Assembly: GCF_031834595.1 (NCBI RefSeq) | Contig: NZ_CP115541.1 | Location: 3,900,501-3,964,500 of the forward strand | Length of the DNA stretch: 64,000 nucleotides | Source of the DNA: Stenotrophomonas oahuensis | GTDB taxonomy: Bacteria > Pseudomonadota > Gammaproteobacteria > Xanthomonadales > Xanthomonadaceae | Reading direction: 5' to 3' | Shown: positions 26,799-38,724 of the stretch, piece after piece | Position numbering within the stretch: position 1 is the stretch's first letter | Layout: every line of letters starts with the position of its first letter | Program-made: the position numbers and the translations under genes | Notes under the pieces: model-generated | The model's database searches: none | What the model was told of the DNA's origin: nothing | What the model saw: the letters and a program-made list of their open reading frames with translations, nothing else

Positions 26799-26867
26799 GT
26801 AGAGCCGCGCCCTGCTTGGCTGCGCTTTGATCTGGTGCCGCGAAGCCACGCAGGGCGTGGCTCTACG
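26799..26867. repeat. SMAG pair, divergent sequence variant
   Basis: GTAGAGCCGCGCCCTGCTTGGCT... and its mirror GAAGCCACGCAGGGCGTGGCTCTACG, about 30 bp apart. The stem differs from the standard SMAG but keeps the GTAG/CTAC ends. Confidence 0.75.
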
Positions 26868-26879
26868 GGGGCAGCACGT

Positions 26880-26906
26880 GTAGAGCCGGGCTTGCCCGGC
26901 TCTACG
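26880..26906 (+). repeat. SMAG palindrome, single
   Basis: GTAGAGCCGGGCTTGCCCGG followed by CTCTACG: a compact self-complementary unit 70 bp before the hybrid kinase start. Confidence 0.85.
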
Positions 26907-26976
26907 TCCAGGGCGACCCGATGTATCCGTGGGCGGCCATGCTACGCTGGGCTGTTGCGTCTACCCTGCCCCGTCA

Positions 26977-30369
<3,393 letters not shown>

Positions 30370-30404
30370 CACCCTGATGCGCGGGTGATTGATGGCCTGA
30401 CACC

Positions 30405-30475
30405 GTAGAGCCGGGCTTGCCCGGCTGGCGTGATCATTCGCCAGCAAAGAGCAGCCGGGCAAGGCCGGCTCTACA
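30405..30475. repeat. SMAG inverted pair
   Basis: GTAGAGCCGGGCTTGCCCGGCT and the mirror AGCAGCCGGGCAAGGCCGGCTCTAC with a short spacer; 36 bp beyond the hybrid kinase stop. Confidence 0.88.
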
Positions 30476-30549
30476 TAACTTGCGCCTGCAGCGCATTGCG
30501 GCGACGATGGGCGATGCGCCCTGTCTGGGCGTGCCAAACGGGGATGAAC

Positions 30550-30840
30550 ATGGAACTGTTGACGCTGGAACACTTCGCTGGTTGCGTAAACGAAACGTTC
30601 GCCGCCGAGTACGACGGCATGTCGATGGAATTTGTGCTGGTGGAGGCCCGTCCCCTGCCCCATTCGCATCCTTCGGCGGAACGCGCGCCTTTCTCGTTGC
30701 TGTTCCGCAATGGCGCGCCGGTTGTGTTCCCGCAGAAGATCTACCCACTGCGGCATGCGAGGGTGGGTGAAGTGGGTATCTTCCTCGTACCGATTGCCCA
30801 GGAACGCGCCGGTTTTCTGTACCAGGCCGTCTTCAACTAA
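30550..30840 (+). CDS. DUF6916-like small protein linked to tail-collar genes
   Basis: A 96-residue cytoplasmic protein starting at MELLTLEHFAGCVNETF; the GGGA site at ~30540-30543 fits ATG 30550 better than ATG 30544. The sequence resembles a small family found next to phage-tail-collar genes in other bacteria: a beta-rich domain in which FSLLFRNGAPVVFPQKIYPLRH leads into VGIFLVPIAQE. Here it is convergent with the GNAT gene, and the two stop codons overlap. Its role is unknown; the neighbourhood suggests it belongs with the tail-collar proteins. Confidence 0.7.
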   Translation: MELLTLEHFAGCVNETFAAEYDGMSMEFVLVEARPLPHSHPSAERAPFSLLFRNGAPVVFPQKIYPLRHARVGEVGIFLVPIAQERAGFLYQAVFN

Positions 30841-31385
30841 GCCCTAAGCTGCCAGCGCATCGGCACATACAGGCCGTCTTCCGGTCCGGCTGTGATCTCA
30901 AAACCCAGCCGTGCATACAGCCGCTGCGCGGCGATGTTGTGGGCCATTACATGCAGGGTCAGGCCGCGCCCTCGTTGTGCAGATGACCCTTGCTGGCGTT
31001 GGATCAACGCGCCGCCAATGCCCTTGCCGCGCCACGCGGGGAACAGGCTGATGTCCACCAGCAGGTCGTCCGTGCCGCTTTCGTCAATGTAATAGCGCCC
31101 TGCTGCTTCGCCGTCGTACTCGATGGCCAGGTACTGCGCCTGTGGGTACTGCGCCAGGTAATGCTGGTGCTGCGCGGTGAACTGCTGCGCCAGGAATGTC
31201 TGCTTGGCTGCGGCAGGCCAGGGCACGGCCTGCAGTTCCAGTTCGCGGGTGCTGGCGTATAGCGACGGCAACCAGGCCAGGTCGCCCTGCCCTAACGCAC
31301 GCAACTGCCATCGCGCATCAGGGGGTTCCGTCAGCGCGGGGCAGCGCGCTGACGGAAACGGTGCCAGGTGGCTGAAGGGCGTCAT
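30837..31385 (-). CDS. GNAT-family N-acetyltransferase
   Basis: A 182-residue acyltransferase. The acetyl-CoA-binding loop is visible in motif A (LFPAWRGKGIGGALIQ), followed by the C-terminal LHVMAHNIAAQRLYARLGFE strand-helix unit. It is the last gene of the tail-collar operon: its ATG overlaps the stop of the preceding gene (31382-31385), so it is translationally coupled. The partnership suggests that it modifies one of the tail-collar proteins or a surface component (inference). Confidence 0.88.
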   Translation of the reverse strand: MTPFSHLAPFPSARCPALTEPPDARWQLRALGQGDLAWLPSLYASTRELELQAVPWPAAAKQTFLAQQFTAQHQHYLAQYPQAQYLAIEYDGEAAGRYYIDESGTDDLLVDISLFPAWRGKGIGGALIQRQQGSSAQRGRGLTLHVMAHNIAAQRLYARLGFEITAGPEDGLYVPMRWQLRA

Positions 31386-31921
31386 GAGAAGCTGGGAAAG
31401 ACACCATTCAGCGCGATGCAGAAGTTCACCGCCAGGTAGGGCTGTTGGTTCGGATGCGGCAAACCGCCGTTAGTCACGGGCTTGAGCATGGTGGGCGACA
31501 TTGGTGTGTTGGGCGCGGCGGTGCTGAAAGGCTTGACTGTATTTGCACCGGGCTGGCACAAACCGCCGCCGGAGGTTGGCGTGCCGCTGCGCTTGGTGGC
31601 ATCGCTTTGCTGGAAAACGGTGATGTCGTGTTGATGCGTGGGCATCTGGCTCTGGTTGAGCGTCACCGCGAAGTCACCGAAGGTTTCGCCCATGTCGCGT
31701 GGGGTCAGACCCGGGCCTTGGCCCATTGAACAGGCCGCACGCGACGTCAGGTTGGGCAGCATGAAGGTGGATGTGCCATTGCCGCCGTAAGCAACGCCCA
31801 GCAGGGAATACAGTGCGGTGTTCTGCTGGACGGCCATCGTGGCGCCGTTGCAGTACGCCCACCCGTAAGGATTGTAATCAAAGCCGAACATCTGGATCTC
31901 ACCAATAAATGGCTCGGTCAT
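31382..31921 (-). CDS. Phage tail collar domain protein (MdpB-like), third of three
   Basis: A 179-residue protein of the microcystin-dependent/tail-collar family. The N-terminal collar domain shows the family pattern: GEIQMFGFDYNPYGWAYCNG, then NTALYSLLGVAYGGNGTSTFMLPNL. The middle is variable; the C-terminus ends HPNQQPYLAVNFCIALNGVFP, the usual closing motif. There is no signal peptide. It is coupled to the GNAT gene downstream. The family derives from phage tail fibre tips and often trimerises; its cellular role in bacteria is not established. Confidence 0.9.
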   Translation of the reverse strand: MTEPFIGEIQMFGFDYNPYGWAYCNGATMAVQQNTALYSLLGVAYGGNGTSTFMLPNLTSRAACSMGQGPGLTPRDMGETFGDFAVTLNQSQMPTHQHDITVFQQSDATKRSGTPTSGGGLCQPGANTVKPFSTAAPNTPMSPTMLKPVTNGGLPHPNQQPYLAVNFCIALNGVFPSFS

Positions 31922-31948
31922 AGTGATCTCTCTGCGCGTATGCGGCGG

Positions 31949-32482
31949 TCAGGACTGCGAAGGGTAAATGCCGGTCCAGGCAATGCAGTACTGCACTGTC
32001 AGGGTGGGCATGCAGTTGGGATGGGGCTGGTTGCCGCCACTGAGGGATACGGCCGCCGGCTGCATCTGAACGGCGGTGACGCCAGTGCTGACATCGCCGA
32101 CATAGAAGGTTTCGCCGCTGACCACGCCGGGCAAGGTGGTGGGCCCCGGTGTATCGAGTGTTGCAGCCGCGGTGGTGGCGACCAAGGCGTGGGTGTGCGC
32201 AGGCATCTGCTGTGTGGTGAGCGTTACCGTTTCCGTGCCGCCGCGCTGGCCAAGGGTGCGTGCCGTCAGCCCAGGGCCGGTGCCCTGGTGGATGGGTAAT
32301 GCACCGCGCAGGTCCGGTACGCCGAAGGTGGTGATGCCATCGCCGCCATAGGTGGTACCCAGCAGGGCGAACAGCACTTCGTACTCGGCAATGGACTTCA
32401 GTGTGCCGTCGCAGGTAAACCAGCCATTGGGCAACCGCCCAAACCCGAACATGCGAATTTCACCGACGTAAGGTTGACTCAT
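31949..32482 (-). CDS. Phage tail collar domain protein (MdpB-like), second of three
   Basis: A 177-residue paralogue of its neighbours. It shows GEIRMFGFGRLPNGWFTCDG, a collar core LFALLGTTYGGDGITTFGVPDLRGALPIHQG, and the C-terminal NQPHPNCMPTLTVQYCIAWTG. The body between is shorter and diverged. It lies 27 bp from the next gene of the operon. Three diverged copies side by side suggest a heteromeric structure rather than redundancy (inference). Confidence 0.9.
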   Translation of the reverse strand: MSQPYVGEIRMFGFGRLPNGWFTCDGTLKSIAEYEVLFALLGTTYGGDGITTFGVPDLRGALPIHQGTGPGLTARTLGQRGGTETVTLTTQQMPAHTHALVATTAAATLDTPGPTTLPGVVSGETFYVGDVSTGVTAVQMQPAAVSLSGGNQPHPNCMPTLTVQYCIAWTGIYPSQS

Positions 32483-32531
32483 CTGGTCGTGCTCCTTGTG
32501 TGAGACCGGGCCACGGGCCCGTTCAGTGCAA

Positions 32532-33068
32532 TCAACTGCGCGGCGGGAAAATACCGCTGAGCGCGACGCAGAAATTCAACGTGGTGTACGGCTGCATGTT
32601 CGGATGCGCCTGGCTGCCGCCTTCCGGGGCCACCGAAGTGGGTGCCAGCACGACCTCTGCGCCACCCTGCGCTGCATAGAACTTGACGCCACCGTTGGTG
32701 CTGGCAAAGGTGCGGTTGGTGGGATTGCGGTTGTCGCCAGGGGTGGTCACGCCCCGAACCTCGTGCCCGTGCGGTGGCAACTGGTTGGGAAGCAGGGTCA
32801 CCGCCTCCGTGCCGCCCAATTGACCGAGCGGTGCTGCCGGCGGCTGCCAACTGGGGTCAGCAGAAGGGCCGTAAGCCACGGGTACCCGGCCGCGAAGATC
32901 CGGAAGCCCGAAGGTGACGGAGCCATTTCCTCCGTAGCGCGTACCCAGCAGCGCAAAAAGTGCCATGTTCTGCTGGATGGCCATGATCTGCCCGTTGCAT
33001 TGCGCCCAGTATTTGGGGGCAAAACTAAAACCCGACATCATTATCTGACCGACAAAGAATTCGCTCAT
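32532..33068 (-). CDS. Phage tail collar domain protein (MdpB-like), first of three
   Basis: A 178-residue tail-collar protein, first gene of the operon. ATG 33068 follows a strong AAGGAGG ribosome site, which rules out the longer frame to 33290. The core is MSGFSFAPKYWAQCNG and LFALLGTRYGGNGSVTFGLPDLRGRVPVAYG, with the closing QAHPNMQPYTTLNFCVALSGIFP. It is divergent from the giant autotransporter gene across 271 bp. Confidence 0.92.
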   Translation of the reverse strand: MSEFFVGQIMMSGFSFAPKYWAQCNGQIMAIQQNMALFALLGTRYGGNGSVTFGLPDLRGRVPVAYGPSADPSWQPPAAPLGQLGGTEAVTLLPNQLPPHGHEVRGVTTPGDNRNPTNRTFASTNGGVKFYAAQGGAEVVLAPTSVAPEGGSQAHPNMQPYTTLNFCVALSGIFPPRS

Positions 33069-33339
33069 CTGATCCTCCTTGGATGCTGAGCGGTGGCGCG
33101 GGAGTAGCGCGCTCCTACTCTGAACGTCATTAACTCTGTTCACAAGTCCCGACGCGCATGCTCTTCCATCGGCCTGATTACTCTGTTCCAATGACGCACA
33201 AGGGGGGAGGCGTGGAATGCCTGCCGCTGGCAGCGTCAAAGGATTGACGGAAGCAAGCAGCTTCCGAGACAGCCAGCAAAGGACGCGCACCTCGATGTTG
33301 TTTCACATCCAGGTGGAATCTTTCCAAGGGGGAAAGGTC
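33069..33339. promoter_or_regulatory. Divergent promoter region, tail-collar operon versus autotransporter
   Basis: A 271-bp gap between two oppositely oriented starts. It contains AT-richer patches (cattaactctgttcac near 33128) and a small hairpin (GGAAGC-AAGCA-GCTTCC near 33250). No convincing operator was seen, but shared regulation is possible. The autotransporter frame is open through part of it without a ribosome site. Confidence 0.45.
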
Positions 33340-36300
33340 ATGGCGTACCTTTGGGGCCGCGCGCGCTTCGCGCGACTGTTCGCAATTTCGATGTTCCTGT
33401 TCTGTGCCGCACTTATCTGGCCGGGTGCCGCGTGGGCGGCGCACACCTCGCCGGTGTGTGCGGAGAAGTTCGCCACGGTCACCAACGGCGGCTCGGTCAC
33501 CGTGGACGTGACCGATTGCGGCCAGGGCGCGCAGAACTTCGGCGATGGCCCGGTAGATGGTCCTGCCCTCCCCCAGAACGGCACCGCGAACCTGCGGATC
33601 GTGGGCAACAGCTGGTTTGTCGACTACAGCCACAGCGGCAACAACACTACATCCGACGCCTTCGAGTTCACTGATGGCGAGGCCAGCGGCAATGGCGGCG
33701 CGGTGCGGGTGAACATCACCGTAACTCCGGCCAACACGGCGATTGTGGTGGCACCGTCTTCGCTGCCGACCCTGACCTCTGGCGTCTCCTTCACGCAGAC
33801 CCTCAGTGCCACGGGCGGTACGGCACCGTACTCGTATGCCGTGGTTGGCGGCGCGCTGCCGCCGGGCATCACCCTGACCGGGGACACGCTCAGCGGTACG
33901 CCCACCCAGCGTGGTGCATACACCTTCACCGTGCGCGCCACCGACAACGCGTCTGACACGGTCGACAAGTCATACAGCGGCACCGTGCAGAATCCCAATC
34001 TCACCCTCACGCCGGCCTCGGCCTCGGCCATCCAGGGCGTGCCGTTCACGCAGACGCTGAGCACCAGCGGCGGCGTGGGCACCATCAGCTACGCCCTGGA
34101 AACGGGCAGCTTGCCGGCTGGGATAACCATCAGCCCTGCCGGCGTGGTCAGCGGCACCACATCGGCAGCGACCGGCAACTACCCGGTCCAGATCCGCGTG
34201 ACCGACGGCAGCACCGGTCCGGGAAGCTACTTCGAGGTGGAGAATTTCACCCTCACGGTGAGCCCTGCGCCCAGCGTCAGCATTGCCGTGTCGCCGGCAA
34301 GCGTCTCCGAGGACGGGGCGACCAACCTGGTCTTCACGGTCACCCGCAGCCTCAACCTGAGCTCGCCTACGGTGGTCAACCTGACCACTGGCGGTACCGC
34401 AACCAGCGGCGTGGACTACACCGGTGGCGTATCCACCGTGACCATTCCTTCCGGTGCAACCACCGCAACCGTGGTCATCGACCCTGTCGCGGATACCGTT
34501 GTGGAGGCCAACGAAACGGTCATCCTCACCGTTGCCGCCGGCAGCGGCTACACCGTGGGTGCCCCGACCAGCGCCACCGGTACGATCCTCAATGACGACG
34601 TGCCCAGGGCATCGATTGCCGTGTCGCCGGCCTCGGTCAATGAGGACAGCGGCACGCCGCTGGTCTACACCGTCACCCTGGACCAGCCCGCCCTTGGCGC
34701 AACCTCGATCAACTTCAACGTAGGCGGCAGTGCTACCAGCGGGTCCGACTATGTGGCCGTCAGTTCGCCGCTGGTCATTGCCGCTGGTGCCACCACCGGC
34801 ACCATCACGGTCACTCCCACCACCGACACCACGGTGGAAGGCAACGAAACCGTTGTGCTCACCCTGGCGGCGGGCGCCGGCTACGTCGTCGGCACGCCGT
34901 CTTCGGCGACCGGCACAATCCTGGATGACGACCAGCCGACGTTGAGCGTCATTGACGTCACCGCCAACGAAGGCAACAGCGGCACAACCACATTTACTTT
35001 CATTCTGTCGCTCAGCGCGCCCGCTGGCCCAGGTGGCGTAACTCTTGACATTGCCACCGCTGATGGCACCGCTGTCGCTGGCAGCGACTACATTGCCAGG
35101 GCGCTGACCGGGCAGGTCATCCCGGCGGGTAGCAGTGGCACAAGCCTTAGTGTCCAGGTCAACGGCGACACCTTGAACGAACCGAATGAAACCTTCTTCG
35201 TCAATGTCAGCAACGTCAGCGGGGCGACCGTTGCCAAGGCGCAGGGCGTGGGCACCATCGTCAACGATGACCCGCTGCCGTCGCTGTCGATCAACGACGT
35301 CTCGGTGACCGAGGGCAATGCCGGGACCACTTCAGCTTTGTTGACCGTGTCGTTGTCCGCCGCCAGCGGGCAGATGGTCACCGTCAACTACGCCACCGCC
35401 AATGGCAGCGCCGTTGCGCCTACTGACTACATCGGAGCCGTGGGCACCCTGACCTTTGCGCCAGGTGTCACCACCGGCATCATCACGATTCCGGTCAATG
35501 GCGATACCACGCCGGAGGCCAACGAGACTTTCACCGTCAACCTGTCCGGGGCCACCAATGCCACGGTGAGCGATGCGAGCGGTACGGTCACCATCGTCAA
35601 CGATGACCAGCCGGTGACCGTGGCACCGTCCACACTGCCGGCACCGACGGTGGGCGTGGCGTACAGCCAGACGATCGCCGCCACGGGTGGCAGTGGCAGC
35701 TACACCTTCTCGGTGTCAGCCGGCGCGTTGCCGAACGGCTTGACGCTCAGCTCGGGCGGCGTGCTGAGCGGCACGCCCACCGCGAGCGGCTCGTTTGCCT
35801 TCACCCTCAGAGCCACCGATACCAGTGTGGCACCGGGGCCTTATATGGGTGATCAGCCTTATGTGATGACCTTGGGGGCACCCACGCTGCAGTTGCCAGC
35901 GGGCGCGATGCCTGCTGCAACACGGACGCAGCCCTATAACGCCTCGGTCGGTCCTGCCAGTGGCGGCACCGGGCCGTACAGCTACGCGTTCGCCAGTGGT
36001 TCCCTGCCGCCGGGTTTGAGCATGAACACCTCGACCGGCGACGTTTCCGGTGCGCCGACCGCTCTGGGCACCTTCAACTTCATCATCACCGCTACGGACA
36101 GCACCACCGGTACCGGCGCGCCTTACATGGTCAGCTCGTCGCGATCGATCACCGTTGTCGACAGCGTGCCGGTGGCTGGCAATGTCAACGCGACCTTTGT
36201 TTACGGTGCACCCGCCACGCCGGTGACACTGGCACTTTCAGGCGGTGCAGCCACCTCTGTTGCGGTCGATACCGCGCCTTCGCACGGCACCGCCACAGTG

Positions 36301-38643
36301 ACCGGGCCGACGACCATCAGCTATCAGCCGGCGGCGGGCTTTGCTGGCGCTGACAGCTTCACCTATATCGCCAGCAACGCCAGCGGCGATTCCGCGCCGG
36401 CCACGGTGAGCATCACCGTCAACAATCCGTCCATCACGGTCAGCGCCAATGGCGTGCTTTCAGCGGTGGCAGGCACGACATACAGCCAGACCTTCACCTG
36501 GGACGGCGGTGCCGCACCGTACAGCGGTTATCAGGTGAACAACCTGCCCGCTGGCGTGTCGGTCAGCAGCAGCGCGGCCAACAGCGTGACGGTCAGTGGT
36601 ACGCCCACGCAGGCCGGCAGCTTCACCCTGCAGGCTGTGGCCACCGACAGCAGCACCGGCAACGGGCCGTTCACCGTGGGCCAGACGTTCACGCTGACTG
36701 TCACCAGCCCGACCCTGGTGGTGACCCCGCCGACGCTTGCACCGGCAACAGCCGGAACGGCCTACCAGCAGGTGGTCACCACCGCAGGCGGCGTGGCGCC
36801 CTACAGCTACGTGCTGAGCGGCGCGCTGCCCAGCGGCGTGAGCTTCGATGGCAGCAGCGGCACGTTCTCTGGCACGCCGACGCAGGCAGGCGGCTTCGCG
36901 TTGACGGTGACTACCACCGACAGCACCACCGGTACCCCGGGCAGCGTGGTTCAGAACTACACGCTGCAGGTGGCCAGCCCGGCACTGAGCCTGACCCCGG
37001 CTGCAGGTGCTCTTCCGGCCACCACCGCCGGCAGCACTTACCAGGTGGCTTTTGCTGCCCGTAACGGCGTGGCACCGTACACCTTCGCGATGAGTGCCGG
37101 ATCGCTGCCTGCTGGATTGGTGCTGGATGCTGCCAGCGGACGTCTGGCCGGCACGCCGACCGCAGTGGGCAACTTCAGCTTCAGCATTACGGCCACGGAC
37201 AGCACCACTGGCACTCCGGGCACCGTGACCCAGGCGTACACGGTGAATGTGGCCGCCCCGGTGCTGACGCTGACCCCGGAAACCCTGCCGGCAGGTCTGT
37301 TCGCCAATGCCTATCAGCAGCAGCTGTCCACCAGCGGCGGCACGGCACCTTACAGCTATGCGGTCACCACCGGTGCTCTGCCCGGCGGCCTGACGCTGTC
37401 CTCTGCGGGTGCGGTTTCCGGCGCGCCGACCGCAGCTGGCGCGTTTGCCTTCACCGTCACCGCGACCGACGCACTTGGCTTCACCGGCACGCGCGATTAC
37501 ACCGTGGAAGTCACCCAGCGCCCGGACCCGACCCGTGATCCGGAAGTTCGCGGGCTGGCCTCGGCGCAGGCCGATGCGGCCCGCCGCTTCGCTACGTCGC
37601 AGATCGAGAACATCCAGCAGCGCATGCAGCGCCTGCACGGTGCCAGCCGCAACAACGGCTTCAGCAACAACCTGAGCCTGGCGTACGGTGCGCAGCGCTG
37701 TGAACCTGCAGTGGGCAGCCTGCCCGGTGCCGACTGTGATGCACAGCGGCGCCAGCCGTTCGACCGTGAGCCCGGCCTGGACGCGCCGGCTTCAGTGGAC
37801 AGTGCTTCGCAGGCACCGCTGGGTCTGTGGGTGGGCGGTACCGTACGCACCGGTCGCAGCAACGGGCGTGGCAGTGACGGCGGTGATTTCAACACCGACG
37901 GCGTCACCGTGGGCAGCGACCTGCAGGTAACCCCTGCCCTCGCGGTGGGTGCCGGCCTTGGCTACGGCCGCGATCGCACCGACGTGGGCGAGAACGGCAG
38001 CCGCAGCGATGGCGAGGCGTTCTCCATGATGCTGTACGCCAGCTACAGCCCGGGCGAGCGTCTGTTCGTGGACGCGCTGCTGGGCTATCAGCTGCTGGAC
38101 TACGACCTGCGCCGTTACGTGACCAGCGATGGCAGCTTCGCGCATGCTCGTCGCGACGGCAGCCAGTGGTTCGGTTCGCTGTCCTTCGGTGCGGATCTGT
38201 TGCGTGGCAACTGGCTGGTGACGCCCTACGCGCGCATCGACGCATCAAGCGGCACGCTGGACCCGTACGCCGAAGATGGCAGCGCTCTGTTTGCCCTGCG
38301 CTACGGTGACCAGGATGTGGAAAGCACCACCGGCAACGGCGGCGTCCGCATGGAAATGCGCAACACCACGGTGTGGGGCGCGTGGACCCCGCAGTTGCGC
38401 GTGGAATACCAGCACGACTTCAAGGGCAACGGTACGGCGACGATGCATTACGCCGACCTGGTGGGCGTGCCGTTCTACCGCACCTCGGTGGATGGCTTCG
38501 ACCGCAACCGCTGGATGATCGGTGCCGGGCTGATGTTCGATTTCCGGCGCAACTGGGGTCTGCGGGTGGACTATCGCGGCCTGATTGGCAGCGGTGAAGA
38601 CCGCGACCATGGGGTGCAGATCAGCCTGGACAAGCAGTTGTAG
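33340..38643 (+). CDS. Giant autotransporter with putative-Ig and Calx-beta repeats
   Basis: A 1767-residue surface protein. ATG 33340 (MAYLWGRARF) follows GGGGGAAAGG and begins a signal peptide (FAISMFLFCAALIWPGAAWA). A short two-cysteine segment is followed by a mosaic passenger: two putative-Ig (He_PIG) repeats (PYSYAVVGGALPPGITL, LSGTPTQRG), then four Calx-beta-like repeats (bases ~34280-35610; ASVSEDG..., TILNDD endings), two more Ig repeats, one FTYIASNASGDSAPATVSI-type domain, and four Ig repeats to ~37510. A linker follows, then a C-terminal beta-barrel (bases ~37810-38640) with alternating strand patterns ending LRVDYRGLIGSGEDRDHGVQ. It is predicted to anchor in the outer membrane and act as adhesin or scaffold. 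The last residue is Leu rather than the usual aromatic. Confidence 0.92.
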   Translation: MAYLWGRARFARLFAISMFLFCAALIWPGAAWAAHTSPVCAEKFATVTNGGSVTVDVTDCGQGAQNFGDGPVDGPALPQNGTANLRIVGNSWFVDYSHSGNNTTSDAFEFTDGEASGNGGAVRVNITVTPANTAIVVAPSSLPTLTSGVSFTQTLSATGGTAPYSYAVVGGALPPGITLTGDTLSGTPTQRGAYTFTVRATDNASDTVDKSYSGTVQNPNLTLTPASASAIQGVPFTQTLSTSGGVGTISYALETGSLPAGITISPAGVVSGTTSAATGNYPVQIRVTDGSTGPGSYFEVENFTLTVSPAPSVSIAVSPASVSEDGATNLVFTVTRSLNLSSPTVVNLTTGGTATSGVDYTGGVSTVTIPSGATTATVVIDPVADTVVEANETVILTVAAGSGYTVGAPTSATGTILNDDVPRASIAVSPASVNEDSGTPLVYTVTLDQPALGATSINFNVGGSATSGSDYVAVSSPLVIAAGATTGTITVTPTTDTTVEGNETVVLTLAAGAGYVVGTPSSATGTILDDDQPTLSVIDVTANEGNSGTTTFTFILSLSAPAGPGGVTLDIATADGTAVAGSDYIARALTGQVIPAGSSGTSLSVQVNGDTLNEPNETFFVNVSNVSGATVAKAQGVGTIVNDDPLPSLSINDVSVTEGNAGTTSALLTVSLSAASGQMVTVNYATANGSAVAPTDYIGAVGTLTFAPGVTTGIITIPVNGDTTPEANETFTVNLSGATNATVSDASGTVTIVNDDQPVTVAPSTLPAPTVGVAYSQTIAATGGSGSYTFSVSAGALPNGLTLSSGGVLSGTPTASGSFAFTLRATDTSVAPGPYMGDQPYVMTLGAPTLQLPAGAMPAATRTQPYNASVGPASGGTGPYSYAFASGSLPPGLSMNTSTGDVSGAPTALGTFNFIITATDSTTGTGAPYMVSSSRSITVVDSVPVAGNVNATFVYGAPATPVTLALSGGAATSVAVDTAPSHGTATVTGPTTISYQPAAGFAGADSFTYIASNASGDSAPATVSITVNNPSITVSANGVLSAVAGTTYSQTFTWDGGAAPYSGYQVNNLPAGVSVSSSAANSVTVSGTPTQAGSFTLQAVATDSSTGNGPFTVGQTFTLTVTSPTLVVTPPTLAPATAGTAYQQVVTTAGGVAPYSYVLSGALPSGVSFDGSSGTFSGTPTQAGGFALTVTTTDSTTGTPGSVVQNYTLQVASPALSLTPAAGALPATTAGSTYQVAFAARNGVAPYTFAMSAGSLPAGLVLDAASGRLAGTPTAVGNFSFSITATDSTTGTPGTVTQAYTVNVAAPVLTLTPETLPAGLFANAYQQQLSTSGGTAPYSYAVTTGALPGGLTLSSAGAVSGAPTAAGAFAFTVTATDALGFTGTRDYTVEVTQRPDPTRDPEVRGLASAQADAARRFATSQIENIQQRMQRLHGASRNNGFSNNLSLAYGAQRCEPAVGSLPGADCDAQRRQPFDREPGLDAPASVDSASQAPLGLWVGGTVRTGRSNGRGSDGGDFNTDGVTVGSDLQVTPALAVGAGLGYGRDRTDVGENGSRSDGEAFSMMLYASYSPGERLFVDALLGYQLLDYDLRRYVTSDGSFAHARRDGSQWFGSLSFGADLLRGNWLVTPYARIDASSGTLDPYAEDGSALFALRYGDQDVESTTGNGGVRMEMRNTTVWGAWTPQLRVEYQHDFKGNGTATMHYADLVGVPFYRTSVDGFDRNRWMIGAGLMFDFRRNWGLRVDYRGLIGSGEDRDHGVQISLDKQL

Positions 38644-38650
38644 TTACAGT

Positions 38651-38679
38651 TTGGCACCGCCCGATAGTGGCGGTGCCAA
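38651..38679. terminator. Bidirectional hairpin between autotransporter and UvrA-like gene
   Basis: TTGGCACCGCC, a 7-base loop, GGCGGTGCCAA: a perfect 11-bp stem eight bases after the autotransporter stop. No T-tract follows on either strand, so intrinsic termination is uncertain. Confidence 0.5.
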
Positions 38680-38697
38680 CTCCGCGCGTGACGCAGC

Positions 38698-38724
38698 GTA
38701 GAGCCGGGCTTGCCCGGCTCTACG
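38698..38724 (+). repeat. SMAG palindrome supplying the UvrA-like stop codon
   Basis: GTAGAGCCGGGCTTGCCCGG plus CTCTACG, a compact symmetrical unit. Read on the minus strand its GTAG contains the TAG (38720-38722) that ends the UvrA-like gene. Confidence 0.88.

Noticed and set aside
36460..37638. A 392-residue minus-strand frame in the autotransporter gene
   Set aside because: Mirrors the repeat structure of the Ig domains; no independent protein features.
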